A stretch of 64,000 bases of DNA from Mycteria americana (Eukaryota; Chordata; Aves; Ciconiiformes; Ciconiidae), in the NCBI RefSeq assembly GCF_035582795.1, contig NC_134369.1, positions 57,970,001 through 58,034,000 of the forward strand. Reading direction: 5' to 3'. Position numbers and translations under genes: made by a program. The notes beneath the pieces are model-generated. The model was not told the DNA's origin. It worked only from the letters and a program-made list of their open reading frames with translations, and ran no database searches. This document shows positions 50,556 to 64,000 of the stretch, one piece after another (within the stretch, counting starts at the first letter, position 1; every line of letters begins with the position of its first letter).

Positions 50556-53500
50556 TTTTTTGAGACCTTCTGCTGCTTCCTGTGATGTTGCACTGACGGT
50601 TGCCACTGGACAGAAAACTGTATATCAATTTGTGGGATGAGTCAGGCCAGCTGAATGTTTCCCACTCTTTGTGACTTCTGTCTTCATTGCTGATCAGGGT
50701 GTCTCCTTCATGGAGACACGAGGAGGAGGGAGGCCTCCCCCTAGGCTGGCAGACTGGCTGGCACAGACTCTGCAGTCAGAGAGCCCTACTAGACCCAGCC
50801 AACGTAATCCTCTGTGGGGTCCATCAAGAGTATTCAAAAGTGGAAATTACTACTGTGTTGCTCCTTTCTCTCCCCTTGCTTTGGTTTGGGAGCCTGTGGG
50901 TCTTTTCTGTGAGATGTGAAACACTGAACTCCTGTGGCCTGTAGGCCTGTGTTCTCCTGCCTAAACATGGAGGAACCCAGTATCCAAGCAGGATCCATCC
51001 CCACAGAGCTGGTTGTGGAGTGAGGTGCCAGCCAGCTGTAGCGTGATTTCCCCCACGGCTTGAAATATTGTCAGAGGGAGAATCTGTGGAGGATTGCTTG
51101 TCATCTGATTGCATTATTTTTCAACCACATGAGCAATAAATATTTAAAGTCTGGTTGTAGGCAATGTAACAACTCTGTAAATATGCGGTCCTGAATACAG
51201 AAGTGAGAGGCTGATCTTTTCTTTTAAGAGGAAACAAATACATCTCTCTTTGGCATAAAGTGTCCTCCTCCCCATTCTGTAAGCAGGAATATGTTGAGGC
51301 AATTTTGCTGCTATGAATGAAGGTGGAAACTAAAAGCAGAAAATTACTGCTGCATATTTATTGCTACCTCCTGGCTATTCTCTGTTCTGTTCCATTTGTT
51401 AGTTGGAAGTATTAGATCAAAGCCCAGTAAGGAAAGGCAAGAACTGAGAGAGGGAACTGAGAAACTGAATAGCTTCAGTCTTGTGCTGCTTCTTGTTCTC
51501 TCCCTGCAATCCCCACCATGTCCTTTCCCACGACAGAGAAGCTGTGATCAGTAACAGAGATAGGAAGCAGTATGGGAGTTCCTGTGAGGTTTTCTGCCTT
51601 CTCTACAGCATCACATGAACTTCTACTATTCTAAATAGTTTGGTTTTACAGGAATTCTTACAGCTGGTTTATGGAAACTGAGATTGACAATTGACATGAG
51701 CCTGAAGACGTTGGGCGCATATCAGCAGTAGCGGAAGAGGCCAGCAGTAGGAGAAGAGGTGAGAACAACCTGTGGAAATGATTGAAAGATAAGTGCACTG
51801 TAGGTGTCATTGGACATTGACTACAGTCTTTCAAGTGTGGAAATAAATCCAGGCCTGTTTTGATGTCCTTTGTTATGATTAAATTAGATTTTGTGCCTTT
51901 GAAAGAGCTTTGAAAGGAAAAAAAAGTACTCTGACATTGACTGAATGAAGATCTAGGCTCTCAGTTGATTTAAGTCGAGTGGCAGAGCTACAGCAGTGGG
52001 GGGAGGATCTAGTTCTGCACATTGCCCTTTCTAGCTTTTCCTGGTTTTTTTCAAGAGAGTTTCTTGTATTTTTTTTTAAGTGGTTTTATGAAGTGCTTTT
52101 GCAGTTGAGAAGTAACTCGGTGATTTGACTCATGTGGCTTGTTTCTCCTCTGTGAGGCACAGTTAGTAAAGTTTTTTGAATGTGTAAATGATTAGCAAAA
52201 TGTGATGATGTGTGCTGCATCTTACACCCCTGCTGTTTCTAAAATCCATTTAGTGAACAAAAACCCTAGTGGTCATCTCAGAACAGGCCATTATCAAACA
52301 ACTGTTACCTACCAAGAGAAGTTTCCTTTTCAAAAAGCCCATCTGAGGCATAGTAGAATATTTATTACATGGCTGGCAGTATCCTTCTGCCTGAGGGATG
52401 GACTGCAATTACAGCATGGTAAATATTTCATTAGAACAAAGCAAAATTGCATGGGAAGTAGCCTTCCCTGTATTTAAAACATTTATTAAAATACAATGTT
52501 AGAATCTACATGGGAATAATTCTTTCTACCCAATCTACCAACTAAGCTGCAATTTTAGGCTAGACATTTTGTTATTACAAAACCTTGCATATTAGAGTAA
52601 TCTATCTTCCCCTCTGAGAAAGATGGACATCTTAACACAGATTAAATTTAGTGTACACTGATGTTCCTTATACCATTCTGGCTCCATTAAGGAAGTAAGA
52701 GCAGGTACAAGTAGGGTCTAGCCCGCTTACAAAATCCCTTCTCTTCAGAAGGATGGTGTAAATGTAATTTAAGTCACCTAAACAGAAATGAATGTTGAAG
52801 TCTGCACACAAGAGTGGGAAGTAGTCACTTCAATACTGCATAATGATGCATGTGCATTATTGGAAACTAATGGTCTATATTAAATACCTTCTGACTTCCG
52901 TTTGTTTTAAAAATATCCACTTCTCTGGACACTGAAAAAAGACACAAAGACAACAACTTTTTGGAGTGCACGCCCTACTGCAGCAATTTTCTTAGTGAAT
53001 AGAGAAGAAATCTAAGAGCACATATGAAGAATGAGGTCTTATTGAACAGTAATCTGGCAATAACTCCTTTTCACTGAAGGTCATCTTTCTACTAGAGGAC
53101 CAGATTATACAATATTTAGCCTAAAATACTCCACTTTATCTGCTAGAGTGTTATGGTGAGGCCCCAAGTCTGTAGCCTGGTCCTACAGTGGTAACAGCCT
53201 TCTTGCTTCTTCAAAGGCTAAGGAACAAAAAGAAAAAGATCACCTCCTCACTGTACTAGTCACAGGGAGCCTCAAACCCCTTTTTGCCCCTGTTTTCTGT
53301 GATTATTGGAGAGATGCTGCTTCCACTGCAGGTTTTCAGGCAGTTTAACGCCTTTCCGTTGGTGTCTGTTCTTTGAGTAGCAGGACTTTGCTCAGTGTCT
53401 TTCTCTCTCCAGGCTCCTGGTCAGTCCTTCCCTGCCAGCAATGAGAGTGCTACCTACTTTGCTTTGAATAATTTGTACGCTAGATGTGCAATTTCAGTGT

Positions 53501-56500
53501 GGAAAGTCACTGTTCCTGAAACTGTATGCTGTGCTCACATAGGAGTGTGAAGCAGACCTCTTTGTTGAGCATCCTAAGCCAGCCTACTGTCCCTCCGGTG
53601 TTGGAGACTCAGTTTCGCTCTTGATGTCTTCTCTAATCCTTTACAGTTTCAAGGCTACTTGATTATGCCACAGTGTGTACAAAACAGTTTCTCACAGATC
53701 AGCGCTAACTTCATAGCATGCCTTCCCATCTGTACCAGCTGCTGCCTCTGCTGCTGCCCAGCGGTGAACTTCTACAGGGCACTGCTGACTTGCCTCTGGG
53801 CCAAATGCGCCTTTTCATGCCTGCGTGAGTGGTCACCAACCCCTTTTAAGTTGTTGCGACCTGTAAAGAAGCAGGATGACTTTAGCAGAGAAGAGTCAAC
53901 CAGAAAGATTTCTGGCTCACAGTAGTTAGTCCAGGGAATTTTATTGTCTTGTTAGTGTGTTTTGTCCTAATACCCTGAACTCCGATAGGGACTTCCCCAA
54001 CTACACTGGAAAGCTGACGCAATGCAAAAGTTAATGTACAGAGAAACCTGTCTCTAGAGAGCCCTTACCATTCTTGATGTTACAAGCATACGGATGCTGA
54101 AAAGCTGTGTCCCCTTGTTTAAAGCCATTGCTGTTTTTCACCCTGAGAAAGGGATCCTGCAATAAATCTGCTCTGGGGCATAAAATCGCCATTCCTTGCA
54201 TATGGCATGAGCTAGCTCCTGAAACGCAGCATCAGCTCTAGAGTCCAAAATGTGTTTAGGTTAAATGCTGGTTTCCTTTGGGCGGCCTCCAGACTCTGAG
54301 GATGCAACTGCAAAGCATTCTAGTGAGACTCACAAAAATAAGCAAATGCACGGCAAGCGAGTCTCCAAAGTGCACTCCCAGGGCTGGGTTTCCACGCAGC
54401 GCAGTGCCCCGAGAAAACAGAGACTTAAGCCAACACAGACGTGCTGCTGGCTCTCCCTGAGCCTGACGGGCAGGCGGTGAGGGGAGGCCATGCTGTGCTT
54501 CCCAGTGCATCCTCCTCCGGGGTTAGCAAAGACAGAGTCATTTCAGAGCCCTGGGAAGCAGCTCTGAGCTACTTAGGCTTAGATGCTTTAAGCTTTTTTC
54601 TTTCTTTTTTTTATTTTTTAAATTCCTTCTGTCACAGGTAGAAATGAGTTGCTCAAAGACAAGGAGTCTGAATACGTAGAGTTGGCCATTGGGTTGCTAG
54701 GCAGTGCCTGAGCAGCGGAGGTTGAGGATTTCATGTGATAAATAAAGCCGAAATAACACTAACATAGCATTTGGATGCCTAATTCCTTTGGAAACCTAAA
54801 CCTTGCGCTGTCCCATTGTGGGTCACAGGAGTAACGCAGCAGCCACACAGACGTGCTCTCCTCTAGCACAGCAGTGAGGCTTTCTGTGCCTGTCTTTTTA
54901 CTTAGCACTAACACAGGCAGCGCTCCACACGCAAGTAAGTATGCCAGGATTTGTGTAGAGTCCTGTGCCAGAAGACAAACTGTACAGCTCTGTCTTCGTA
55001 ATGCTGCTTTCCCTCACTAAGAACTCAGAGCAATGAAATCTCACCAAAATGCATTAAAGTGCAATTGTATTGTATTTAAAAGCAACAATGGATAACTACA
55101 AATATGTAATGCTCAATAGCAAAAGAACTAAAGTGGGGTTATAGCTTTAAGTTAGCAAGACAGACAGTAAAGGGACAAGAAAGTTTAGGTACTTGCTGCC
55201 TCCTGGGAGGTTTATGAGGATGTGCCAGAATGAAGATGGGTCTTTGAAGCTGCATTCCTCCCAGAGAGTGCTCTCTTGGTGGGAGTGTTGGCGTACCTCC
55301 AGCAGCATCCCTTATGGTTGTGTCTCATATGTAAACATATATATATATATATGGATGTTAGGAATCCCAAAGACCCCTAACACTAGCAATTTGCAGCTAT
55401 ATGTAATACTTTAAGTAGTTATTGAAGGCATGACTATGCTGGCACCATGTGATGAGGTACTCTTAAATTCTGTAAGCTAAAATCTCTTCTGCAAAACAAA
55501 GCATGTGAACAGCTGGCTTCTGGAATGTTGCCTTGGTTTGCCTTTTTGATCATGAATTTCTACATCTCTGTGCTTGTCTGGATTTTGTTAGAACAATTTT
55601 TACATCCAAACTCATGTGTACATCATCTGTCAATTACTGGAGGTTACTCAAAGGTTATATTTGAAGTACTCATTTGAGATATAAAGAGAGCATTTCATTC
55701 ATTGATAACGGTTGCTGAACAAAGGCTTGAAAATCCTAAAGGAACCATCAGAATAGATTTGAACTTCTACACTGTGGGAAGAGCATTATGAATTCAAAGT
55801 GTGACCTTGACAGAAGCAGCAGGTAGCTGTGCTCACACCTTCTGAAGTATGAGGGACACGTTTGCATAATTGACTGAAGGTGCTTTTCATGTGACTGACG
55901 TGTTGACAACAATTAATTATCTTAACATTTGCTTGGGGTTCTGAACCTGCACCAAGTGATTAAAGATACTTTTGGAAATTAGTGTTTTTATTTGCACTCC
56001 TTCCTCTAATTGTTTGCTAAATAATTTACCATCATTGTGTTTCAAATCTCTGAGTACTGCAAATAGTACTTAAATAATATGGGTTAATGCAGAGGGAAGT
56101 AAATACAGATGTGTAAAGAGTATGTGGAACAGGGGAGGAAGGAGTGAGCACACCTGGGCTTTAGGGGCAGAGGTTAAAAGGAACACGAGTACCTTTCTCA
56201 CCTAAATAGGAGGTGATAATTTACAGGTGGTTGGTACCAAAGAGCTGTAATGCTTCAGGCAGACCGGCAGGATCTATCTTTATTATGTGGATGTTAAGTC
56301 GACTGTTACGAACTTAAAGACTGTAGCAAATTTTCAAATTATTTGCATTTCTGAATATCAAGTAACGCACCAAACTAGGTCCCTCCAGAAACCACACTCT
56401 CTACCCCTCCTTAACAGATACCTCTTCTGCTGCACCCATTTGTTCTCAGTGGCGTCATCGGAAAATCACTGGGCATCTTTCTATGTATTTCACTGTTTTC

Positions 56501-59500
56501 TTGAAGGTCATAGTGATGCCTGCAGTGTTCAGGCTGTTCTGTAAATGTGGTAGGTATCCTTTCAGCATGAATTCAGCTTAGCATATGTTTCACCTCTTTG
56601 TGCCTTACCAAATGCATGGCTCCGGTTTGTAAGGATGTCATGCATTGCTGCTGTCTTTTCTATTGAGATTAAATAACGCAAATGATGCAGTGAGGTTATT
56701 TAAACAGAAATTGAAATTCTGGGAAAGAGGTAATGATGGAAAAGTTCTGTCTTTGTGATTTCTGATCTGATTTCAGAGTTGTGAGTAAAAGGCGAGCTAT
56801 GAGTCTCTTTCTTACCCTTTTGACTGTTGTTATCTTGCTTAATCCACTAAAACCTCCATAACTTAGATAACAGCATGAAGTCCAGAAGTCAATGACTGAA
56901 AAATTACCAGAAGGCATTGGTCAGCCTTCGATGGCTGCAGTTCTTGCAGTTGTCACTGCTATGCCTCATCAAATCTACCACAGAAACTTCTAGTATTAGG
57001 AAAGAACTGTGGCCAGCTTGGGCCTGATATCCTGTGTTAGTCCTGGGCCAACTACCTACCTTGTATGTGACTCAGGTTATGCATGTGTATGACAGATAAA
57101 ATTGGTTATGCTGATGTGTTGTAAGAAAATGGCTGAAAGCACTGATTTCCACAAAATACTGACCAGCTTCCCCTCCTCCTGTGTGACAACGCAGCCCTTC
57201 ATTAATCCTCAGGTGATCCCACTACTAAGGTCAGCTACATAGACTTACACAACAGTCCAGCATCAGTGGATGCTGAATGGTTGTGACAGGACTTTTTTGT
57301 TAGATTTAATTCAAGCAGTGGTGGGTATTTCCTCATATCCTTTACAAACACAGGAAGAAAAAATTAAGCTAAGTATGAAGAAAGAAAGGATGGGAGCCCT
57401 CCTACATATTTATAAACAAACCATCCACTTCTATCCTTTGGCGTGTCTGGGCTGTCCACACGCGGTAAACCTTTGGGAAATTTAGTTATGCTCTGCAGAA
57501 ATTTCTCAAAAAAACCTGTAGAGAAAAATTTCATGGGGATGACATAGTGTTAAGGTAGGAAAATGCCATCTGCAAACCTCAGAACAATCCTGATTAACTA
57601 CACTTCTTAGTCCTTCTTTACTAGATAAAAAATAAAAGGAAACAAGTGTGGAGTGTCTTGTGCCTCAAATTCCCTCATGCCACTGTTGCCACATGTAGCC
57701 TCATGCCACTTGCCTCATGTAGCAAGTCCTTCACATTCTTGGTGGATGTATTAGTATTGTTCTCCACCCAGCCAACCCACTGGCTATCCATAAACTCATA
57801 TTGGCTAACTCTAGATGACCCATAGACCTCTGGCAGTATATCAACCCACATAAAGACTTTGATGTGCATATAAATGAGAGTGGCTGACTCAAATGAAGCA
57901 ACAGTAAATACCCTTTTAAAAAAATGAAAAGGAACCCAGGCAGTATGCATCTCTCCTTCCTGCTTTTCTCTCATACGCATAATTCCACCTTAGTCTGTTC
58001 AGGTAGACCTCTTTCTCCAGCCTTCATGCTTTATCTTGGATTTCTGCCTTTCCATTTATTCTAATTTTTCAAAGGAGACTTCTTGGATCACTTCTTTCTT
58101 TAGCTAAATATTCAAGATATCAGCAACATTAGCATCATGGAAATCTCCTTGTCTACGTCCAAATAATAGAGTTTAACAGTTGCTGGATTTCATATTTAAG
58201 GGTGCAAAAGGAGGTCTGGGATATAATAGCCTCAAGTGAAAGAACCACAGAAGCCTTTTCCTAAGCCTTACACTGTCCAAAGGAGTCCTTGGTTTGCTTT
58301 CATTTGATCTAGGTAAAGAAAACAGGCACGTGTGCTTAGGCTGGGCTCTTTCACACTCACCAGATCATCAAATTGTCTTATACGCAAGTGTCACTTTTTG
58401 CAATTACGGTTTCTTTCTCTTTCTGTAGGAAGAATGAAAAACAAAATTTCGTATTAAACAACTTGGTGAAAATGTCTCATGTCAAACCCAGAACAGTACA
58501 GGCAGAACTGAGTCACCCAAAACAAACACTGATTCATCTTAAAATGAAATGCATGCTCTCTCAAGCAAAGTTCTTACTCTTTAAGCACATTAAGGCTGGT
58601 AGACAACTGTGCTCTTCTTTGTAGCAACTCTTAATAATGCCTTCCCTCCAGTTACCTCTGCAGGTTTCCTCAAAAGTCCTGTCCTTCTCCATCCCTCACT
58701 GGTATCCAATACACATTCCCTCCTTTGTGAAAGGCGCATACGCATGTCCTGTGACCAGGGTTAGCTGGCTGCCGAATAGCTGCTTGTTCCTCAGGCTCCC
58801 AGTGTATGACTGTCTCTTCTTGCACATTCAGCTCCTACTCTTCCAAACAGCTTTCTCTCCCAAACAGCTTTCCTCAAAGGTGTTGTGTCTATGTTCCAGG
58901 CACTTGTTCATGATATATATTAAAGGAAGGATGTGATTACCTATATTTGGCCCTGTAGGTATGATATGAGAGAAATCTAAGGCACAGTCTTGGACTCCAT
59001 GATCTGGAACCTGCCATGTGAGCTTTGGAAGTTGTGTCACATCTCCATATGCCTCCACACCAATATTGTTACGCACAGCAGGAGAAGGCAAAGGGAGCCT
59101 CTATGTGCTGGTGATTCATCTATGTACTTTTTCAATGGAAAGCCCTTCTTTGCCATACAGCTCCCAACCTTCACCACTCAGTAGGTGGTACTAAAGGTAG
59201 CTCCAAGACTGAGCAGTTGTGTTATTACATCCACACTCGTATTACAAACCATGGTACCCAAACTTGCTTAACAACCAAAACAACCCACTGCTTTCTGCCA
59301 GATTAATACAGGCAGATCCTTCCAGTTGTTATTTGGCTGTTCTGAGTACTTGGCCATCATCTGTTCCTCTCTGCTGTGTGTAGCAGGGCTGACAGCTGGG
59401 GACAGGAGTCACGGCTTCAGTTCTCTAAATTCAGAGAGAGACAGCAATCAGGCTTCCCAGCCCTGAAGGCTACTAATTTCCTGACTGTTAAAGCAGAAAA

Positions 59501-60454
59501 AGCATTCACATATAGACAGCAGGCTAACTTTGGAGACAGAATGGCAATACAAATTCTCAAATCTGGTTGAATATCAAATAAATAAATATCGTTCTGCCAC
59601 AGAAACCTGCAGAAATGTTGCTATGCTATGCACAGACTCATGCATGCCAGCCATGTTCTTACCCCTGGTCTAGGCAAAGCTATGCACAGTAATGGAAATG
59701 AAAGAGCACATCACCTGCAGCCTGATTATTGCCTCTACATTATATGCGAACACTGTATGCATTCTTGACTCCATAGAGATTCTTAATGGTCAGAATATTT
59801 TTGACAGACCTGAGGCAAAATTCATTCTTTTCATGGCCAGAAAATAATGAAGTCCTATCTGGAAGAAAATCTGCTTTGACTCCATACCTAATAGCAATAT
59901 TCTGAGTTCCTTGAGCTGAATTTGCTAGAGGAACTACACTTTCTTTCTCTCCTTCTTTCCTTTGCCTCCAGCTGCCTGTTCCAGAACAGGACTTCCATTC
60001 TTCTTTGTCCATCCATTACAAAAGCATAGTCTACAGGAGAGTATTTATCCAGAGAATGGTACTGCTGCCATCTACTCGTTGAAGGAAGCATCAACACTCT
60101 CTTGTTAATCATGAACACAGCTCGGTTTATGTCCCAAATCACCTTTGTTTTGCCTAAGTCTAAATATTTAATCAGAATTTTTATCTCACTTGTGCTGTGC
60201 ATCCACCAGATAATCCACCCACGCTTTCTCTTTTCCCTTAGCCACAGCAACACAAAACAAGTAGTTGCATGAACTCTATAGTTTCCTATTTCATGATGGG
60301 ATTAGGAATACCTAATAAGATGCCAGCTCTGCAGAAACGTTTCCTGTACCTATGGCCTTAATAATGCCTCTCTCACATGGATTCTCTCGACTTCTACTAT
60401 GGCCAAGCTCTTACTACAGTGGGGACCTTCATTTGGCAGCCTGCCCTTGCAAAA
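50556..60454. other. Gene-poor stretch
   Basis: No gene, RNA or retroelement recognised beyond the short AT repeat at 55.3 kb. An imperfect X-box-like GTTGCTAGGCAG is present near 54693 but lacks the second half-site's AAC end. Confidence 0.5.
55336..55352. repeat. Short (AT)n microsatellite
   Basis: About eight AT units in the context GTAAACATATAT ... ATATGGATG. Confidence 0.9.
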
Positions 60455-60591
60455 CTTTATGATATAATAATATATTATATAATTACATGGGAAATAATAA
60501 TATATGATATAATATGATATAATATAATAATATATGATATAATTATATTATATTATTATACCTTTATGATATAATAATATACATCTACTGT
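60455..60591. repeat. A/T-rich degenerate array with terminal direct repeats
   Basis: The stretch is built of ATAATATAT and TATGATATAAT variants. The 20-mer CTTTATGATATAATAATATA occurs exactly at 60455-60474 and again at 60562-60581, bracketing the array. It looks like slippage or local duplication. Confidence 0.85.
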
Positions 60592-63500
60592 AAACACAAT
60601 ACCTATTTTTTTTTTTACATTTGTGTTGGAGGGATCCTTAGCGTTTCATGGAGGTGCCTGCCTGTGATTAAGAGCAAGTTTTGGTCTTGTATGACCAAAT
60701 CACCATGACTAAAAATTTAACTAAAATTGAAAGATTCCATAAAGGGCATTCCAAACTTGCTCAGCAGGGTTCCCCAATATCTCCATTCCCTTTGACATGA
60801 GTGGAGTGCTTTTTCTGCTGTACAACTTGCCTTCATGGTGCTGCTGTGATTAACATGCTGTTGTGTGCATTTTGCTATCTGTGTGTCTACCAGGGGAATT
60901 CTGCAGTGAAAATTTTCTCTAGAATGATTTCAGCTAAAAAAAAAATCCTGATTTTTCCTATTTGCTCCTTGTGCTCCTTTTTAATTTTGCTGCCTAAATG
61001 GCACCCTATCAAAACAGGTGGATCATCTCAATACCAGCTTAGCTGCATTACTGGAGCACAAACAGGCCTCTCTGATTACTTTATAGAGTCGGTATTGAGG
61101 ACACACTTAAAACATTTAAGGGAATGTTGTTTCCAAAGTGTCTCATTGCTGAGCCTTCATCTGTCTGGGGATTTGCTACATGTCAAAATTAATACTAAAC
61201 AGCAACAGTATCTTGGAATTATTGGAAAAGCCAGTTTACAGATACTTTGGTTCTGGCAATGTTTGTGCAATATATAGATGTAAAGAAATAAATATGACAT
61301 TTTCTGATTTACAAGTTTAGTCTTCTTTAGCAAAATGTCTTGATCTTTCCTATGATACTCTTTTCAAATGCCACAGAATTGCTCTGTGTTTTAAAACACC
61401 CTTGCTGAAAGTTTTATACATTGGAGCTTCCTTCTGGCCTCCATAAATGCCATTACAGCACTCAAAGGAATACTATGGTCCAGAAGCACTTCTAAAAGCC
61501 TAACGACAGAGAAATATGTTAGATCTTGAAGAAGCAGGAACTAATGAATGCATCCCACATTCTCTCTTTCTTTTTTGTCTCTTTTTTCAAACCTTTACCA
61601 CTGGGACATGAGTTCCAACCAAATTTTAAACCTGTTTGACTCATTCTTCTCTCGCAGCTGTGCAAAGGGCTGCAAACAGAATGAGGTGCCATGGAGGAGT
61701 CCATGTCCCCGTTTCATCTTTCAGAGTGACTCTGGGTTAGTTGAGGGAAGCAATGATGTGCTTACCATGAAGCATCTAATTCACTCAAGGAACTATTGCC
61801 TGCTCAGCAGGGGGGACAGCTGGGTGCCATTCAGATGGGCACATTATGGTAAGTGCATCCGCAGGCCCTGCACATCTAGTTGCCTGTTAACTTCTTTGTC
61901 AAAGAAAAGAAGCAAAGTGTGCAGCCCCAGGTGATGCCTCCAGCTGGCTTTGGTCAGTTTCCACAGAGCTACAGCTATCCCTCACTACGAAATCCTCAGG
62001 CAGAAAACCGTACAGAAATTCAAATGATCATTTCAGAGAATACAACGTTTTATGATTATTTAATTCTAAATGTCTCTGCTTCATTTGTGCACTGTTAAGT
62101 TCAAAAATTGCTTTCCTTTTAAGCTCTCATGAGTAAAGCTACATTTTTGCTGCTAGATTCAGTGATTTAATGCATCTTTCACATCTATAAATGCCAAAAC
62201 AGCTATTAATGGCAACCTTGCACCAGAGTTTTTCTAACTATAAATATTTTGGTATATACACTGCAGAAAGCTCTTATAATAAAATAATAAACAATTTCAT
62301 AATAGTGAGATTTATATCTATAACATGGTGTGCCAAATTAAGCCCAAATTTTAAAATGGATCTCAGTAAATTTGTAGGGTGTGTTAGCAATGAGTTTTAT
62401 CAATGGTTTGGAAAGAAAGAGTTTGAGATAGGCAGCTAGCAATTAATAAGGAAATCAGGAACAGAGAAATAAACGTTTGAAGGAACCTGTACAAGGACTC
62501 ATGCTTAACAGACATCTTAATGCGTCAACAGTCTGCCGAAGTATTTCTTTTCTATGCTAGAAAAGGCTGATGTTTCTGCCCCATCACTTAGGCTGTGGCC
62601 ATTTTAACAGTTGGGCCCCAGACCTCCGGCGGGGAGAGGGCGATGAGCAGCTGGGCTCTGGGCTGGAGGCAGGGACACGGGTGGATGGGAGGCAAAATCC
62701 ACCGCTGCAGCCTGCCGCTGTTTGATGCAGCAGCTGGTCTGGGTAGGAAACTCCTGGCTGTTCCCACTACTTTCTGTTCATCCTCTCCTGGAGGCTTTCA
62801 CCTGACCTGTGTTGTGCTGGATGTACTTCTCTGTACAACCATGCTCTCACAGGGAATGGAAAAGAGAGCAGAGCTGAGGAAGCAGGAAACTTAATAAACC
62901 CATCCCATACTGAATATATGTTATTTCACAAAGTCCATTGGTCTCTATGGTGTGGGACTGTACAGGTCAGTTAAAGACAGTAGTTTCAATTTCTTTTTGT
63001 GTAATGGAAAAGCATAAAAGGGCACAGAAAGGGCACCTCTGAAGGCGTGGGAAAGACTTGCCTGAGAATTGGAAGCTGGGAGGATAGGAATGAGAAAAGA
63101 TCAATTTGTATTTCTCTATTATTATTCTCCTTCCTTAAACATTTGCTACTGGCCACTCTGTGACAAGCCATAGGGCCGGAGGGACCTCTGCTCTGACCCT
63201 GTGCGTCTGGGCTTGAAGGCTTGTTCCCAGGAACAAGGACCAAAGGAAGATGCTGGGCAGGAGGCTGGCATGGAAATTCCCAGTGGACCAGCAACACACG
63301 CTCCCAGAGCCACCACTGAAGGTGGGCAGATGAGACCAGGTTACTTCCCTTTGAAAAGCATCTCACAGTCACCATTCTGTTCTAAGATTCCATCAGAATA
63401 TTTTCGCATATGCATTTCTGTTCAAATACATGTGACAAAAACAGTGGTAGTAAGCTGTATTACGTAAATTCTGGAAAGCTGCGTAACGCCTCTCCTCTCA

Positions 63501-64000
63501 TGCACAAAAAACCATCTCAATCCTGTCACAGGCTGTACTTGGGGAGGGAAGAAGGATGCTCTCCATATTTGTGCCCGTTCTGGAAACAGTGCTCAAACTG
63601 ATCCAAAAAAGTGTTCTTTTTCCTACAAGGTATTTTTCTGGATGGTGATTTCTAACATGGCAGGGACATCTGCTGGTGCTAAAGTAATCCTGCAGAGCAC
63701 CCAGCTTATCCCAGGGCCACCCCGGGGTGCGGGCGAGTGGGATGGGGAGCCCATGATGCAGTGTTGGAGGGAAGGGACCTGAATGACAGGGAGCAGACAT
63801 CCGGCCCCTCGGCTGCCCTCTCTTTGTTTGCAGAGAGGCATAATACTGCTACTTTGGAGTACAATTTGTTAGGAAGATGAATATAAAATTTTAATCATTA
63901 AGAAAACTCACTATAAATCAATAATCGTACTTGTTTTAAGGCACCACCAAAATATAAATCATACACTTACCCCACTGCAATGAATTATGCTATATGAATA
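60592..64000. other. Gene-poor stretch at the window end
   Basis: No gene or repeat family recognised. The longest frame (158 codons at 60801-61277, plus) shows hydrophobic runs but no domain, and nothing splice-like frames it. Confidence 0.5.

Noticed and set aside
50344..50628. 94-codon minus-strand ORF with reverse-transcriptase motifs
   Set aside because: Part of the truncated CR1 copy already listed. The upstream codons run past the CR1 edge into unrelated sequence.
54685..54705. X-box-like GTTGCTAGGCAG
   Set aside because: The second half-site is incomplete and there is no CpG-rich or promoter context.
32781..64000. Search for C14orf132, the expected downstream neighbour in mammals
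   Set aside because: No frame resembling its recalled N-terminus or membrane helix was found, so it probably lies beyond this window.
1..64000. tRNA, rRNA, CRISPR arrays, operons, prophage or bacterial genes
   Set aside because: No cloverleaf, repeat-spacer array or ribosome-binding-site-led gene run is seen. The sequence is vertebrate nuclear DNA.

Overview
This is vertebrate nuclear DNA, almost certainly from a bird and probably a neoavian one. It has no operons, prokaryotic genes or CRISPR arrays. The evidence is three 3'-end fragments of CR1 LINEs with the avian tail context, a class II (betaretrovirus-like) LTR family of a type I associate with Neoaves, and one spliced gene I recognise. 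The species cannot be read from the sequence.

The one gene I can name is TUNAR, known as a long non-coding RNA (zebrafish 'megamind'). Its last exon begins after a clear 3' splice site at 31923 and carries a complete 48-codon ORF at 31963-32109 on the + strand. This encodes the single-pass membrane microprotein pTUNAR/BNLN. The 3' UTR ends at an AATAAA at 32756-32761. The ORF is too short for most gene finders but is the most constrained-looking sequence here. Upstream exons cannot be fixed from sequence alone. Two promoter-like places are flagged: a CpG-rich block with a perfect RFX-type palindrome at about 1740-2260, followed by an exon-like segment at 2744-3099, and a smaller CpG-rich, TATA-like block with a 5' splice site at about 26600-26900.

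Layout: 1-1.7 kb unremarkable; 1.74-2.26 kb CpG-rich; 2.7-3.1 kb candidate exon; 3.3-3.5 kb GT and pyrimidine tracts; 6.45-7.06 kb solo LTR, minus strand; 7-19.7 kb intron or intergenic, with one hairpin at 14.2 kb; 19.7-19.9 kb CR1 (+); 26.6-26.9 kb CpG-rich; 29.66-30.82 kb an unusually long antisense ORF of unknown meaning; 31.9-32.8 kb TUNAR terminal exon; 40.16-42.79 kb a non-autonomous LTR element with paired LTRs, a tRNA-Lys primer site, an internal minisatellite, a polypurine tract and a target-site duplication; 44.15-44.6 kb CR1 (-) with an expanded pentanucleotide tail; 50.26-50.56 kb CR1 (-); 60.5 kb an A/T-rich array. The remainder is gene-desert sequence in which I see no supportable gene.

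The region therefore reads as one small neural/beta-cell gene set in a gene-poor flank and decorated with retroelement debris. The LTR element lies about 7.4 kb downstream of TUNAR in the same orientation.
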